Shown: positions 46,051-57,568 of the stretch, one piece after another
Layout: every line of letters begins with the position of its first letter
How positions within the stretch are numbered: the first letter of the stretch is position 1
Source: Thinopyrum elongatum
Taxonomy: Eukaryota; Streptophyta; Magnoliopsida; Poales; Poaceae
Direction of reading: 5' to 3'
Length of the DNA: 64,000 nt
Assembly: GCA_011799875.1 (NCBI GenBank)
Contig: CM022302.1
Span: 321,636,144 to 321,700,143, forward strand
Translations under genes and position numbers: made by a program
The notes under the pieces: generated by a model
Databases searched by the model: none
The model's input: only the letters and a program-made list of their open reading frames with translations
What the model was told of the DNA's origin: nothing

Positions 46051-47358
46051 ACTGTGGTGGGAGACACCAAGGATGCACTCTTGGCCCTCAAGCTCGCTTT
46101 CGAGGCTACAGCGGCCGCATGGCCAGACGTGGAGGGCACTCCGGATATTCTGGAGGCCATGCCCGTGAAGAAGAAGCAGCTGTTCTCTCAGGACCGGGCT
46201 GAGACAAAGCAAGTGCGAGTCGACACCGAGGGCTCAGGCCTCACCTTCACCATGGGTGCCGGCCTCTCCCCAGACCAAGAAGAGGCGCTTGTCGGCTTCC
46301 TTCATGCAAACAAGGATGTGTTTGCATGGGAGGCGACGGACCTGGTTGGCATTCCGCGGGACGTGATTGAGCACCATTTGATGGTGTGTCCCAGCGCGCG
46401 CCCGGTGAAACAAAAGGCGCGGCGACAATCCCCGGAGAAGCAATCGTTCATCGTCCAGGAGGTCGACAAGCTGCAAGAAGCCGGCGTCATCCGGGAAGTG
46501 TGGCACCCGGATTGGTTGGCCAACCCAGTCATCGTCCACAAAAAAGGGGGAAAGGAGTGCATGTGCGTCGACTTCACGAGCCTCAACAAAGCTTGCCCTC
46601 AAGACCCTTTCCCTCTTCCGTGCATCGACCAGATCGTTGACTCCACCGCCGAGTACGACCTGCTGTGCTTCCTGGATGCCTTCTCGGGCTACCACCAGAT
46701 CAAGATGGTGGTGGAAGATGTTGAGAAAACAGCCATCCTTTCCCCGTGCGGGGTGTACTGCTACACCTGCAAGCCGTTCGTGTTGCGCAACGCCGGCGCG
46801 ACCTTCCAGCGATTGATGCACATCGCCCTGGGCAGGCAGCTGGGGAGGAATGCCGAGGCGTACGTCAACGACATAGTGGTCAAGTCGCGGGAGGCAAGAA
46901 CCCTCATCGAAGATCTGGAGGAAACGTTCACCAATCTACGCAAGGTGAACCTACGGCTCAATCTGGAGAAGTGCGTGTTCGGCGTCCCGTCGGGCAAGCT
47001 GCTGGGCTTCTTGGTGTCACACAGAGGAATCGAGGCTAACCGAGAGAAGATAAAGGCAATAGAAAGAATGAGCCCGCCGCAGACCCACAAGGAAATGCAG
47101 AAGCTCGCGGGCTGCGTGACTTCGATGGGACGCTTCATCTCCAAGCTCGGCGAGCGCGCCCTCCTGTTTTTCAAGTTGATGAAGAAGAAGGGCCCGTTCG
47201 AATGGACTCTAGAGGCTGAGGAAGCCTTTCCAGACCTCAAGAGGTATCTCACCAGCCCTCCGATGATGGTGGCACCTCGACCTCTTGAGCCCCTGGTACT
47301 TTACCTGGCCGCCACACCCCACTCGGCTAGCGCGGCACTCGTGGCGGTCCGGGAATAG
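46051..47358 (+). pseudogene. Element E reverse transcriptase, YVDD changed to YVND
   Basis: A long open frame (434 codons from 46054) covers the protease-RT linker and RT. Landmarks are HANKDVFAWEATDLVGIPRD, KKGGKECMCVDFTSLNKACP, LCFLDAFSGYHQIKM (first catalytic Asp present), the YVNDIVV motif at about 46861-46881, and LGFLVSHRGIEANREKIKAI. Gypsy RTs have YxDD, so the second catalytic position is Asn instead of Asp and the enzyme should be dead. A TAG at 47356-47358 separates RT from RNase H in the same frame. Confidence 0.85.
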
Positions 47359-48350
47359 CGCTCAGGCGCAGGCGTGCGGCGCAGCACCCCGCCTACAGCG
47401 ATGCCATCGCAGCCTCAGGACGGCGCTCCTGAGGCCTCGATTACCCCATCGGATGGCGGGGCTCCTGAGGTCCCCACACCTCAGGAAGGGCCGGACTCCA
47501 TCGACGCCTCCTCCTTCGTCGAGCACCCTGTGTACTTCCTCAGCACGGTGCTGCGTGACGCGCGCGCATGCTACCCCATGCCGCAGAAGCTCCTGCTCGC
47601 GCTCCTCGTAGCCACTAGGAAACTACGACACTACTTCCAAGGCCACCCTATCAAAGTCGTCTCCGCATACCCCCTGGAGAAGGTACTCCACAGCCCCAAT
47701 GCTGCGGGGAGGGTTGCCGAGTGGAACATCGAGCTGCAGGCGTTCCAGCTGGAATTCAGCACCACCAGGGTCATCAAGGGCGCGGCCCTCGCTGACTTTG
47801 TGGTGGAATGGACTGACGCCCCCGACCGAGGGGTGGCTGAAGACCGCTCCCTCATGCCCGGAGATGAGGCGCCCAATGGCTGGGTCATGTACTTCGACGG
47901 CGTGTTCGCACGCCGGGGCGCATGGGATGGAGCCGTACTCGTCTTGCCTACACAGGACAAGCTCTACTACGCCGTGCAGCTTTGCTTCCAGCATGGCGAG
48001 AAGGTCTCCAACAACATCACGGAATACGAAGGCCTGATCGCAGCCCTCAGGGCCGCGGCAGCCCTGGGGGTCAAGCGTCTCGCCATCAAGGGCGATTCTC
48101 AGCTGCTCGTCAACTACTCCAACAAGAAGTACACACCCAAGGACGAGCACATGGAGGCATACCTGGAAGAGGTACGCAAAATTGAAAAACGGTTCTTGGG
48201 TTTGGAGTTGCAGCACATCCCGCATGGCACGAACAAGGAGGCGGACGACATCGCCAAGAGAGCATCACGACGCGAGCCCCAGAAGCCTGGCATCATCGAG
48301 AAGCGGCTCTTCAAGCCATCGGCGGCCCCTCCATTGCGGGCCGAGCGTTG
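47359..48350 (+). pseudogene. Element E RNase H (Tat-type archaeal-like)
   Basis: In frame with RT after one stop, a vestigial gypsy RNase H connection (YFLSTVLRDARACYPMPQKL, LATRKLRHYFQGHP-like) leads to a second RNase H. That domain has WVMYFDG, NNITEYEGLIAALRAAAALG, LAIKGDSQLLVNY and HIPHGTNKEADDIAKRA, giving the D-E-D-D set. A second, archaeal-like RNase H is the known hallmark of the Tat lineage. A frameshift near 48345 ends the sensible reading. The product removes the RNA strand during reverse transcription. Confidence 0.78.
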
Positions 48351-49691
48351 CTCCGGGGGGAACTGCCCCTGGCCCCCTCCTCGGGCGCTCCAGCCTGAGG
48401 TCCAACCTCCGGAGCCCGCCTGCTCCTGGCCCTTGAACCTCAGGAGGGGTGCTGGACCGAGGAGTTCAAGGCGTACCTGCTCCAAGGCACCTTGCCAGAG
48501 AAGGAGGAAGACGCAGAACGCGTGGCTCATCAGGCCATCGCTTACTGCTTGCAGGATGGTGAGCTCTACCGAAGGCGCCCAAATGACGCTTCGCTGCGGT
48601 GCATCTCCAAGGAGTAGGGATGCGAGCTGTTGGCTGACATCCACGGCGGGGATTGTGGGCATCACTCTTCATCGCACACCCTCGTGGGCAAGGCGTTCCA
48701 CAACGGTTTCTACTGGCCCACGGTGCTCAACGATGCCACTGAGCTGGTGAGATCCTGTGAAGCCTGTCAATTTCATGCCATGCAGATCCACCAGTCCGCC
48801 CAGGACCTCCAGACCATTCCGCTCTCGTGGCCATTCGCGGTCTGGGGCCTGGATATCCTGGGCCCGTTCCCCCAAGCGGCCGGGGGCTACTGCTACCTCT
48901 AAGTCACCGTCGACAAGTTCACCAAGTGGGCAGAGGTGGAGTCAGTGCGCACCATCCCAGTGGGCTCGGCTGTCAAGTTCATCAAGGGCCTCGTGAGCCG
49001 CTTCGGGGTCCTCAATCGTATCATCACTGACAATGGCTCTCAGTTCACGAGCAACCTCTTCAAAACATATTGTGCTAACCTTGGAACGCAGATATGCTAC
49101 GCTTTAGTGGCACACCCGTGGAGCGACGGCCAAGCCGAACACGCCAACACGGAGGTCCTGAGGGGCCTCAAGACGAGGAGCTTCAAGAAGAAACTCGAGG
49201 CCTACGGTAGGTGTTGGCTCGATGAGCTTCAGTCCGTGTTGTGGTCCATCCGCACCACCGCGACTAAGCCCACTGGCGAGACCCCGTTCTTCCTCGTCTA
49301 TGGGGCTGAGGCGGTCCTCCCGCGTGAGGTTAGACATCGCTCCCTGCGGGTCTTGGCGTTTGATGAGGCACGCTAGGACACCTCGCGGGGGATGGACCAC
49401 GTGCTCGGGGAGGTGGGCCGCCGCCAAGCCTTGCTCCATGCCGCGAGGTACTAGCAGTTGCTACGGCAGTATCACTGCCTTAGCGTTTGCTCCAGGACCC
49501 TCAAGGTGGGTGACCTCGTCCTGAGATGGGTGCTCTCCTGGGAGGGGCTTCACAAGCTCTCGCCTATGTGGGAGGGCCTGTTCAGGATCGCCCGTGTCTC
49601 CTGGCCTGGTGCTGCGCGCCTGGAGACACAGGACAGTGTCCCAATCAAGAATGCCTGGAACATCCAGCACATCCGGAAGTTCTATCCGTGA
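48351..49691 (+). pseudogene. Element E integrase
   Basis: A new frame from 48630 holds the zinc-binding N-terminus (HTLVGKAFHNGFYWPTVLND, CEACQFHAMQ). The core follows with FAVWGLDILGPFP, RIITDNGSQFTSNLF and WSDGQAEHANTEV, so D, D and E are all present with the usual D-35-E spacing. Stops interrupt at about 48900, 49374 and 49452. The C-terminal part has LKVGDLVLRWV, GLFRIARVSWPGAARLE and NIQHIRKFYP, ending at 49691. No chromodomain follows, as expected for Tat elements. Confidence 0.85.
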
Positions 49692-50666
49692 CCAGCAAGC
49701 GCCATGCACCTCTCAAGTCTCTGCCCATGACACTCTCACATAATAATGAGTGGGGCTGTACACGCCCCGGAGTCTCCTGAGTGCCGCCCCTGGGCCTCAC
49801 GGGGGCTCCCACCCATGTCCTAGTGGAGGACCCATGCTCCGCACTGGCGGGAAGACCAGAAGACTAGTATAGGTGCCGGACAGGGGCTGTTCTTTTGCTT
49901 GCTTTCTGTAGTTGACTTGCCACTTCTTGGAATGAAATTTGAAGTTCTCGCGTCTTTATTTGAAAGGGTTGGGAATTTTTCTCCTCGTAGCACTCGCTCT
50001 TTCAGGGCTCGTTTTAGGGAGAGTGACAGTTGCCCGTCACTCTTCCTTGCGCATCTCGCGCGTGGGGGCCGGGAGCGGTGTGTACGCTTGGGCCCGCCCA
50101 CGAACGCACCTCGCCAAAGCCTTGGTGTCTTGGCCTTTGGCCTCTTAATCCTCGCGTGACGCCCTCAAATGAGCCAACGGGCACGCACGCCCTCCTGAGT
50201 CCATGCCTCCAGGCATCGCAACACGGCGTACAGCGACCCACACTTGGGGGCTCGCGCGGGGCACGACACCTCCAGAGGTCCCCTAACCTCGCGGCCACCG
50301 GCTGCCTCCCGAGGCCTGAGGACTGTTGAACCCCCCAAAAAGGAAACACCCGGTAGGACCTCTCAGGAATGAGGGGCACGTAGGAGGCTCCAGAGAAGCA
50401 TGCTCCTGCGGCGTGGGAATCTACAACAAGCAAACTAAGCTAAGTCATCCCAATCACGATTAGCAAGAACCCGTCAATTAGCGGCAACACGGATGTCAGG
50501 ACGCAATATAAAAACGATAATATAGCGGCACAAGCGCCATGGTTCATTACATGCCCCAGCAGGGCTTTCTACTTTTTGATGCAGGCAAAAGAGGCCACGC
50601 GACCACCGCGGCTCCCGAGACCCGGCTCCAACAACGCCTGCGCTCAGTCGGAGTCCTCCTCCTGCT
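49692..50666. other. Element E spacer between integrase and antisense gene
   Basis: I see no supported gene. The segment is GC-rich, with GCxCTCGCGxGGG-type motifs, and probably contains the 3' ends of both the sense pol transcript and the antisense gene. Confidence 0.5.
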
Positions 50667-51480
50667 TCACTGGGGCGCAGTGGCGAGGTGGCTCGTTGCC
50701 CTCCCCGGTTCGGGCTCGGCGGCGTGGCAGCTGTCGTAGTCGTCGTCGCTCGTGCTCTCCCCAGAGGAGGAGCCGCCACTGCTGGAGGAGTCGCGAACGT
50801 TGCCAAGGGCAAGCTCACCGCCAGAGGTGCCACCGCCCCTCCGTCCGTCATCGTCGTCGCTATCGCTCTCCGGGCAGCACCCAGGCGTCTGCTGTCCTCC
50901 CCAAAGACCCTGACGCAAAGAGTCGCGTGCCGTCGTGCCTGAAGTGGATGGTGCACCTCCCCTGCAGGCCATGTGCGCGAGCGAGTGGCTTCCACCCGCG
51001 GTTCAGGAACACGTTGCCGGCGGGGGTGACCTCGACCTCCACCCAGGAGGCCCTGCTGCAACAACCATCAGCCTGCAGCTAGAGGCCGCCAGGTCTCCCG
51101 GCCGGCAGCGCGCCCACGAAGAAGCGCGGGAGCTGGAACCAGACATCGGCGGGCCTCTCCGCCCACACCACAAACTCCGAGGACGCGTCGGCCGAATGGG
51201 ATAGCGAGCGCCGCGATGGCCGAATGGCTGCCACATGCCTCCCTCCTTGGCCGTGGCCAGCCCGGCAGCAGGAGCCCCCGCAGCAAGAGGGAGAGCCCCC
51301 ACAACTGCCGGGGGCGGGGCCTGCCTTCGAGGGGGTGCGCCCACGCCCTCGGGGAGCCACCGCTGGTGTTGCAGCGTGCTTGCGGGGACGGCCGCGACCC
51401 CTCTTGGGCGGCGGTGAGCCTGGTCCCTCCATGGGGGCCTTTCCTTTCTTGGCAGCCGAGAACCTCCTCACTGGTGCCAT
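50667..51480 (-). pseudogene. Element E antisense gene: AT-hook, B3-like domain, acidic tail
   Basis: Minus-strand reading starts at the ATG at 51480 (MAPVRRFSAAKKGKAPMEGP) and reaches a classic AT-hook in KRGRGRPRKHA at about residues 29-39. A Pro/Ala/Cys-rich linker follows. The B3-like part starts FVVWAERPADVWFQLPRFF and, after a frame change near 51075, continues VEVTPAGNVFLNRGWKPLAR and CTIHFRHDGT. Another shift near 50900 leads to GCCPESDSDDDDG and a Ser/Asp/Glu-rich tail, ending at 50667. The GCCxES-acidic end is shared with the genes in D and F, which supports one family. It is antisense to gag-pol and beside the 3' LTR. DNA binding is inferred from AT-hook and B3-like shape. It is broken by at least two frameshifts. 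Confidence 0.62.
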
Positions 51481-51570
51481 GGAAACTCTGGCAAGATGGC
51501 GATGGGACGAAGAAGAAGAAGGGCAGGCGGCGAGAAGATGAAGATGAGCTGGGGGCTCCACCCCCTCTCC

Positions 51571-51580
51571 CATTTATAGG
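51571..51580 (-). promoter_or_regulatory. TATA box of element E antisense gene
   Basis: On the minus strand CCTATAAATG lies about 95 bases upstream of the ATG at 51480, in the same relative place as in elements D and F. Confidence 0.55.
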
Positions 51581-51806
51581 CGGGGGGAGGCTAACCGGCG
51601 GCCTCCCATGCTCCGAGCAATGATGGCCTATCTGCATGCACCAGGCAGTTGTCAAGTCGTGCGGTTGCCGAGGCGGCATGGGGAAGTGGAGACGCCCACG
51701 TCCCATCAAGCGCCACGCGTCAGCCTGGCCCGCAGGCGGTTGGGGCCCTCGGAGCTTCGCCCTTGCCCCTTGGCTTCGCCTCGAAGCCAAGTCTGAGCGC
51801 GCCTTG

Positions 51807-51820
51807 GGCCCGGGGGCTAC
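51807..51820 (+). other. Element E polypurine tract
   Basis: TGGGCCCGGGGGCTAC runs up to the TGTCGG start of the 3' LTR. The GGGGGCTAC core is the same as beside the 3' LTR of element B. Confidence 0.65.
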
Positions 51821-52668
51821 TGTCGGCGTTCTGGGAACCAGGGTACCCAGACTTGCCTGCCAGCAGCCCATGGTGTGGCCCCATTGGCAGCCTGGTATGG
51901 CCCACCTACGAAGATTATCAAGACAAGACCCTCGCGAGGCAGACGACATCAAGACCTCCTGAGGGAGCGGCCTTCCCAGGCTGCCTCCTAAGGAGCAAAG
52001 ATTCCTATGCAGGTGCCCAACCTCGAGAGGTTGCGGTGAAGCAAGCTATGACGACCAAGGCCAGGCGGGCGCCAGCGGGCGCAGAGAAGACATTTTCCCC
52101 TTTGGTGCTAAGGAGGCAAGTGTAGGCGTGGGTTCTTGAGGAATCAGGCAAAGGTTTCCAATCCAGTGCAACAAGACCAGGACCGCCAGGACAGCAGGGC
52201 GGATGTCATCACCGAGCCCACCACGGTGTCATGACCAGAAGCTTTGTAGGCGAAGACCACTTGTCGTCAGGATAAAATGTACTACTTGTCCCCTTTCAAA
52301 TTGGCCACTATGGGATCCCTTCCCGCCTATGTTTTGGGAGAAGAGGACCAAGGCCACGATATATATAGGTTAGCCACCACCATAGAGGGGGGCAACTCAC
52401 TCTCACCCTAGAGCAGACCTCGCGAGGTTGTTCATCCCTTGTACTTGTTCTTCCTCAGCCCCTCGCGAGGCAAATCCACCACAAAGCAGGAGTAGGGTCT
52501 TACACCGCAAGGTGGCCCGAACCTGGTTAAACTGCCGTGTTCATCTTATTCCTCATTCATTGAGCTAGGCTGTAGGGCAGCGTGTTGGTTGGTTGGATAG
52601 GTTGAGTTCTTCACATAGGCCCTAGAGTTTGAACCTTTCTTGGGTCAGCAGAGCCCTGAATCCGACAG
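51821..52668 (+). repeat. Element E 3' LTR
   Basis: It starts TGTCGGCGTTCTGGGAACC and ends GAATCCGACA. It is colinear with 44255-45116 and is followed by the GATGC target duplication. A TATA box is at 52358-52369. Confidence 0.92.
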
Positions 52669-54123
52669 ATGCAGTTATATGCGTCGACAAGATGTACATG
52701 GATGCGGTAGCAGCGGAGGCCGTCAATGCCCCAGCTCCTGCCAAGGAAGAAAAGAAGATATAGAAAGCTGGCAAGCACACCGACAAGGACCCCAGGAAGC
52801 GTGCCTCTTCGGAGTGCGCTGCACCCAGCAGCTACCTGCCGAAAAGTTCGGCTAGCAAGAAACCCAACGCTGCTCCGCCTGCAACGAAGAAGGTTTCAAC
52901 AAGGTAGGATGGCACTGATGGTACTTTCACCATTAGTTCCGCCCTTGATGACAAATTGGAAAACGCGCTCGTTGCCTTCCTGCGGGCTAATTTCGATGTG
53001 TTTGCATGGCAACCATCTGACATCCCCGGTGTTCCCAGGGAGGTAATCGAGCACGACCTTGCTGTGTGCCCTCATGCCCATCCCGTCAAGCAAAAGGTCA
53101 GAAAGCAAGCTTTGGAGCGGCAACAGTTCATTGCCGAAGAGATCAAGAAACTTGAAGTGGCAGATTTGGTCAGGGGAGTGTTGCACCCAACTTGGTTAGC
53201 AAATCCAGTGGTCGTGCGCATCCGAAGGATCCCTTCCCCTTGCCGTGCATCGATCAGATCTTCGATTCCACTTCGGGATGTGATTTTCTCTCCTTCCTTG
53301 ATTCATACTCCAACTATCATCAGATCTTCATGGCCAAGCAATACGAGGAGAAAATTGCGTTTATTACCCCATGCGGTACGTACTGCTTTGCACGTAAGCC
53401 CTTCGAGTTGAAAAGCACCGGTTCTACATTTGCGAGGGCTGTGCAGATTGGTTTTGAGCCTCAGTTTCACAGAAACATAGAAGCCTACATGGATGATATA
53501 GTGGTCAAAACCAAGGACAAGTCCATGCTTATTGCAGATTTGGAAGAAACCTTTGCGAACATGCGAAAGATCAACATGAAGCTCAACCCAGAGAAATGTG
53601 TGCTTGGCATTCTGTCCGGTAAGCTCCTCGGATTTTTTATGTCTCAGCGCGGGTTAGAAGCCAACCCCGACAAGATCAAAGCAATAGAGCAGATCCATGC
53701 TCCAAAAACCGTCAAGGATGTGAGGCGTCTGGTTGGTTGTATTGTCGCACTGAGTAGGTTCATTTCAAAATCCGCCGAGCATGCCTTCACGTTCTTCAAA
53801 ATCTTGAAGAAGGCTGGCCCGATGAAATGGACTCCGGAGGCAGAGGTTGCACTGCGGGATTTGAAAACGATCCTTTCATCTGCGCCAACTTTGGTCACAC
53901 CTAGACCGCAAGAACCGTTGTTGCTGTACCTAGCAGTAACAAATCAAATTGTTAGTGCTGGATTGGTGGCACAGAGAGAAGTGGGTAGCGGAGAAGCCGA
54001 AGCAGAAGAGCCACCCAGTGGTGAACCAATCCTATCCTTGGCAAGGCCTGACATTGACAACAAAAGGGGTCCACAAGCAAATGCTGATAACCAGAAGGTG
54101 TTAGCAAGGAAGAAAGTGGTGTA
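52669..54123 (+). pseudogene. Element D reverse transcriptase, with deletion
   Basis: After E the protease-RT linker continues (DAVICVDKMYMDAVAAEA if the GATGC copy is removed). RT follows as VAFLRANFDVFAWQPSDIPG, EHDLAVCPHAHPVKQKVRKQ and LHPTWLANPVV. Near 53208 about 20 codons containing the conserved (R/K)xCVDYxxLN block are missing. A shifted frame then reads HPKDPFPLPCIDQIF, FLDSYSNYHQIFM (first catalytic Asp) and YMDDIVVKTKD (catalytic pair intact). The RT thumb and connection run to a stop at 54122-54124. The deletion should inactivate it. Confidence 0.8.
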
Positions 54124-55122
54124 GTGACCAGTCTATTTTGTCAGCTCTCTCCTGTAGGGGCTAGGTCAAGGTACTCTGGGGTGCAAAAATTGATCTTCGG
54201 CCTTCTCATGGCCTCGAGGAAACTGTGCCATTACTTCCAAGCTCATGAGATCACAGTTGTGACTCGCCTTCTGTTACATCGCATTCTGAGGAACCCCGAG
54301 GCTACCGGCAGGATAGTGGAGTGGGCGCTAGAAGTTTCAAGTTTTGCTTTGAAGTTTGAAAGCACAACAACTATCCAAAGCAGGGCATTGGCAGAATTTA
54401 TTGCAGAATGGACGCCAACCCCGGATGATGATGTGCCAGAAACAACTCTCCCCGGCAAGGAGATCCCCAAGGAGTGTGTAATGTACTTTGATGGAGCTTT
54501 TTTGCTACAAGGCGCCGGGGCTGGAGTGTTGCTTGTCACACCCATCGGGGAGCACCTCAAGTATGTTATCTAAATGCACTTCCCCAGGGAAGATGCTACT
54601 AACAACCCAGCAGAGTTTGAGGGGCTACTTGCCAGCCTCAGGATTGCGATGGAACTGGGGATAAAGAAGCTAGTCATCCGTGGTGATTCTCAGCTTGTTG
54701 TGAAGCAAGTAAATAAGGATTATCAGAGCCTGCTGATGGAAGCATATGTGGAAGAAGTCAGAAAGTTGGAGGAGCACTTTGACGGGCTGCAAACAGAGCA
54801 CGTGCTCCATGCGGAGAACAACATTGTTGACCAACTGTCAAAGTGTGCTGCTCAGAAGCTCCCTATGGAACCAGGAACTTTTGCACTCCATCTAACTCAA
54901 CCGTCTGTTTCCCCATCAGCGTTGGCCAGAAAGAGAAGAAAACTAAACACCGGCAAACATTTCCAGGCAGAGCTCCCCGAAGCCGCCGGTGCGAAGGTTA
55001 TCGGAGGGAGCCCTATGTTGGTAGGTGAGCTGCATCGTCCAGTGGAACTTCAAGTTCTCACTATTGAGGCTAGCACTCCCACAGCAGAGGAGATGCCTTT
55101 GGCCCTCATCGTCAAGCCATGA
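54124..55122 (+). pseudogene. Element D RNase H (Tat-type archaeal-like)
   Basis: After a frame change the degenerate gypsy RNase H part (LLMASRKLCHYFQAHEITVV) leads to the archaeal-like domain. It shows CVMYFDGAFLLQGAGAGVLL, a stop at 54571-54573, then NNPAEFEGLLASLRIAMELG, LVIRGDSQLVVKQVNKDY and HAENNIVDQLSKCA. The D, E, D and D positions are all present. It carries on in the same frame to a linker that ends at a stop at 55120-55122. Layout matches element E. Confidence 0.8.
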
Positions 55123-56367
55123 GCTCCGGCATGGGCACAACATATAGTCCAATTCCTGCAGACAGGAGAACTTCCAGATGACCCAGAGGAATCTGAAAAA
55201 GTGGCCCGCCAATCGAGTATGTATGAGTTTGTGGATGACACTCTGTACAGAAAGAGGCCGAACGATGTGAAGTTGAAATGTATCATCTAGGAAGATGGAC
55301 TAATGCTGTTGGCAGAAATACACGAAGGTGTGTGTGGTTCACACCTAGGATCAAGAGCACTTGTCGGGAAAGCCTTCCGACAAGGATTCTATTAGCCCAC
55401 CGCCCTCCGGGATGCAACTGAGCTCGTAACTAAGTGTGAAGCCTGTCAATTCCATTCCAAGAACATTCATCAACCTGCTCAGGCCCTTCAAACAATCCCT
55501 TTATCCTGGACTTTCGCGATCTGGGGGCTCAACATCTTGGGCCCCTTTCCCCATGCTACCAGAGGCTTTGAATTCTTGTACGTAGCAATCGACAAGTTTA
55601 CAAAGTGGCCCGAGGTGGAGCCAGTGAGGAAGATGACTGCGCAATCAGCTATCAAGTTCTTTAAAGGATTGGTGTGCCGTTTTGGAGTTCCCAATAGGGT
55701 GATCACCGACAATGGCACACAGTTCACAAGCCACTCCTTCATGCAATACATCCAAAGCCTTGGAAGCAAGGTCTCTTTCGTCTCTGTTGCTCACCCTAGG
55801 ACCAACGGACCGAGCGAAAGGATGAATGCTAAAGTGCTGCAAGGGCTCAAGACAAGAACTTTCGCTAAGTTGCAAAAATGCGGCAAGCGATGGGTTGATG
55901 AGTTGCCGATGGGTCTTTGGTCAATCAGGACGACACCAAATCGAGCTACTGGCCAGACTCCCTTCTCCCTGGTATTTGGTGCAGAAGCAGTACTCCCCAC
56001 AGAACTCATATACGGGTCACCTCGAGTACTTGCCTAAGATGAAGTAGCGCAAGAGCAGCGGCGGCATGACGATGCCACGCTCCTCGAGGAAGATCGTCTC
56101 CGGGCAGCTGTATATGCTGCACGATACCAGCAAGCCCTGCGCCGCTATCACGACCGCAGGGTTCACGCTCGGAGCCTTGAGGAAGGTGTCCTTGTCCTTA
56201 GGCGTGTTCAGTCTGCCAAGGGTGCAAACAAGTTGACACCAAAGTGGGAAGGCCCTTACCGGGTAGTATGTGTCACCAGACCTGGCGCAGTCCGTCTGGA
56301 GACCGAGGATGGCATCCCAATGCAAAACTCATGGAATATTGAGCATCTTCGCAAGTTCTACCCATAA
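55123..56367 (+). pseudogene. Element D integrase, first catalytic Asp changed to Asn
   Basis: The linker continues past a stop (LYRKRPNDVKLKCII, stop, EDGLMLLAEIHEGVCGSHLG), then a zinc-binding part with FRQGFY, a stop, and CEACQFHSKN. The core reads WTFAIWGLNILGPFP; relatives and element E have GLDILGPF, so the first acidic residue of D-D-35-E is Asn. The second Asp (VITDNGTQFTSHSF) and Glu (NGPSERMNA) are present. A stop falls after SPRVLA at about 56036-56038. The C-terminal part runs to NIEHLRKFYP and TAA at 56365-56367. No chromodomain is present. Confidence 0.85.
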
Positions 56368-57568
56368 TGCATGGTTGCCGCCTGTTTTGTACAAGCATAG
56401 TCCCCGGGACTTATAACCCTTTGTACAAAGCCAGGCGGAGGCCCTGTGCATTGTTGAATAAAACAAAGTGTTTTCACAAAACTTGCATACATGATTTCCT
56501 GTTTGCTTAAGTATGACTTTATTTGTGATTACACTAGTTTTTAGATGAGATGACTAACAAGCTAAGAAAGGCCATGTGCTATCCTCCTTTCTCTTTTTTC
56601 CTTTGATGACAACAGAAGGATTTTCTCGTGGATAATTTTCCCGGAAAGGAGGATAAATGCAAGCCTGTACCCCGATAACCGCTCTTTATCTAAGACGATA
56701 AGTAGGACAGCAAACAGAGATAAGTTCACTTCGTTACATCCCATCACTCCGTGTTATGCTTACATATGAGAAACTTGCACGTAAGGAAACCTTGCCGCCT
56801 CTACCATTCGCGCTCCTATCTTTGACTCAAGTCCACTCGACAAGGATGGTTGTAGCTGCATATGGAGAGGTTGGCGAGGGGACAACATTTGTTCGTGCTC
56901 CTAACCCATTTTTGAGCTTACAAAACGAGGTTTAGTAGCAGCTGCGCTGAAGGCCGGCAAGATGTCTTACCGGAAAACTTTGTTTACTAAAAGTTTTGAA
57001 GGCTCGCCCTTCAGTGTGTTTGAATACATACACAAGTGTCTAGCAAGCTCTTTTTTCAAAAATACGTAGACAAACAAGTACAAATCATACGGGTACTAAC
57101 ATGATTGAAGGATTACATAATTTAGATCCAAATTTGGCAGGTGCCAACATTTTTTCTAAATTAAAAAGATAAGTGCCCCGTAATGCCTTTCTTGTCCCTC
57201 TTCTCCTAGGAAATACATTGAGAAGGAAAGAGGGCAAAAGGAGCGCCTAGGCAAGCCTGGCCCCGTCAGGACCAGCGGGACGCAACCTGACAAGATCGGG
57301 AGGGCGCCTCCCCGGCAAGGAAGAAGAGGTCGGGGATGGGGAGAGCGACTAGGCGATGCCCCGGTCACCCCCGCCAGGGCCAGACGGACATGGCTCAGCA
57401 GGGACACTGGCAGGGAAGACGAAGCCGGAGTCCATGAGCCTGCCCGGGTCCAGCTAGAGGTGGTGGTGACGACCAGGCCAAGCACCCCCGGCAAATCGCT
57501 CTGCCGGGGTCCAACTGCAGATGGTGATGATGTCAGAGCCCAGGTGACGGTGATGGTGCGTCTGGTGT
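56368..57568. other. Element D spacer between integrase and antisense gene
   Basis: I see no supported gene in these 1.2 kb. The first part is AT-rich and the last 350 bases are GC-rich with CCGGCAAG/CCGGGG motifs, near the 3' end of the antisense gene. Confidence 0.5.

Larger units (their letters stand above)
44255..52668 (+). mobile_element. Element E: Tat-like gypsy retrotransposon inside element D
   Basis: LTRs of 862 and 848 bp (44255-45116, 51821-52668) and an exact GATGC duplication define an 8.4-kb insertion. Plus-strand order is primer site, shortened gag, protease, RT, archaeal-type RNase H and integrase. A minus-strand accessory gene with AT-hook and B3-like domain lies before the purine tract and 3' LTR. 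It is the most complete retrotransposon in the window, but its gag is internally deleted and pol carries stops and a changed RT active site. Confidence 0.92.

Noticed and set aside
46234..46821. 195-codon minus frame opposite element E's RT
   Set aside because: It is the shadow of a strong RT frame in GC-rich DNA; no promoter or domain is seen.
51068..51952. 294-codon minus frame
   Set aside because: It overlaps the AT-hook/B3-type gene in another frame and runs into the 3' LTR of E; residue composition is Pro/Arg/Ser low complexity.
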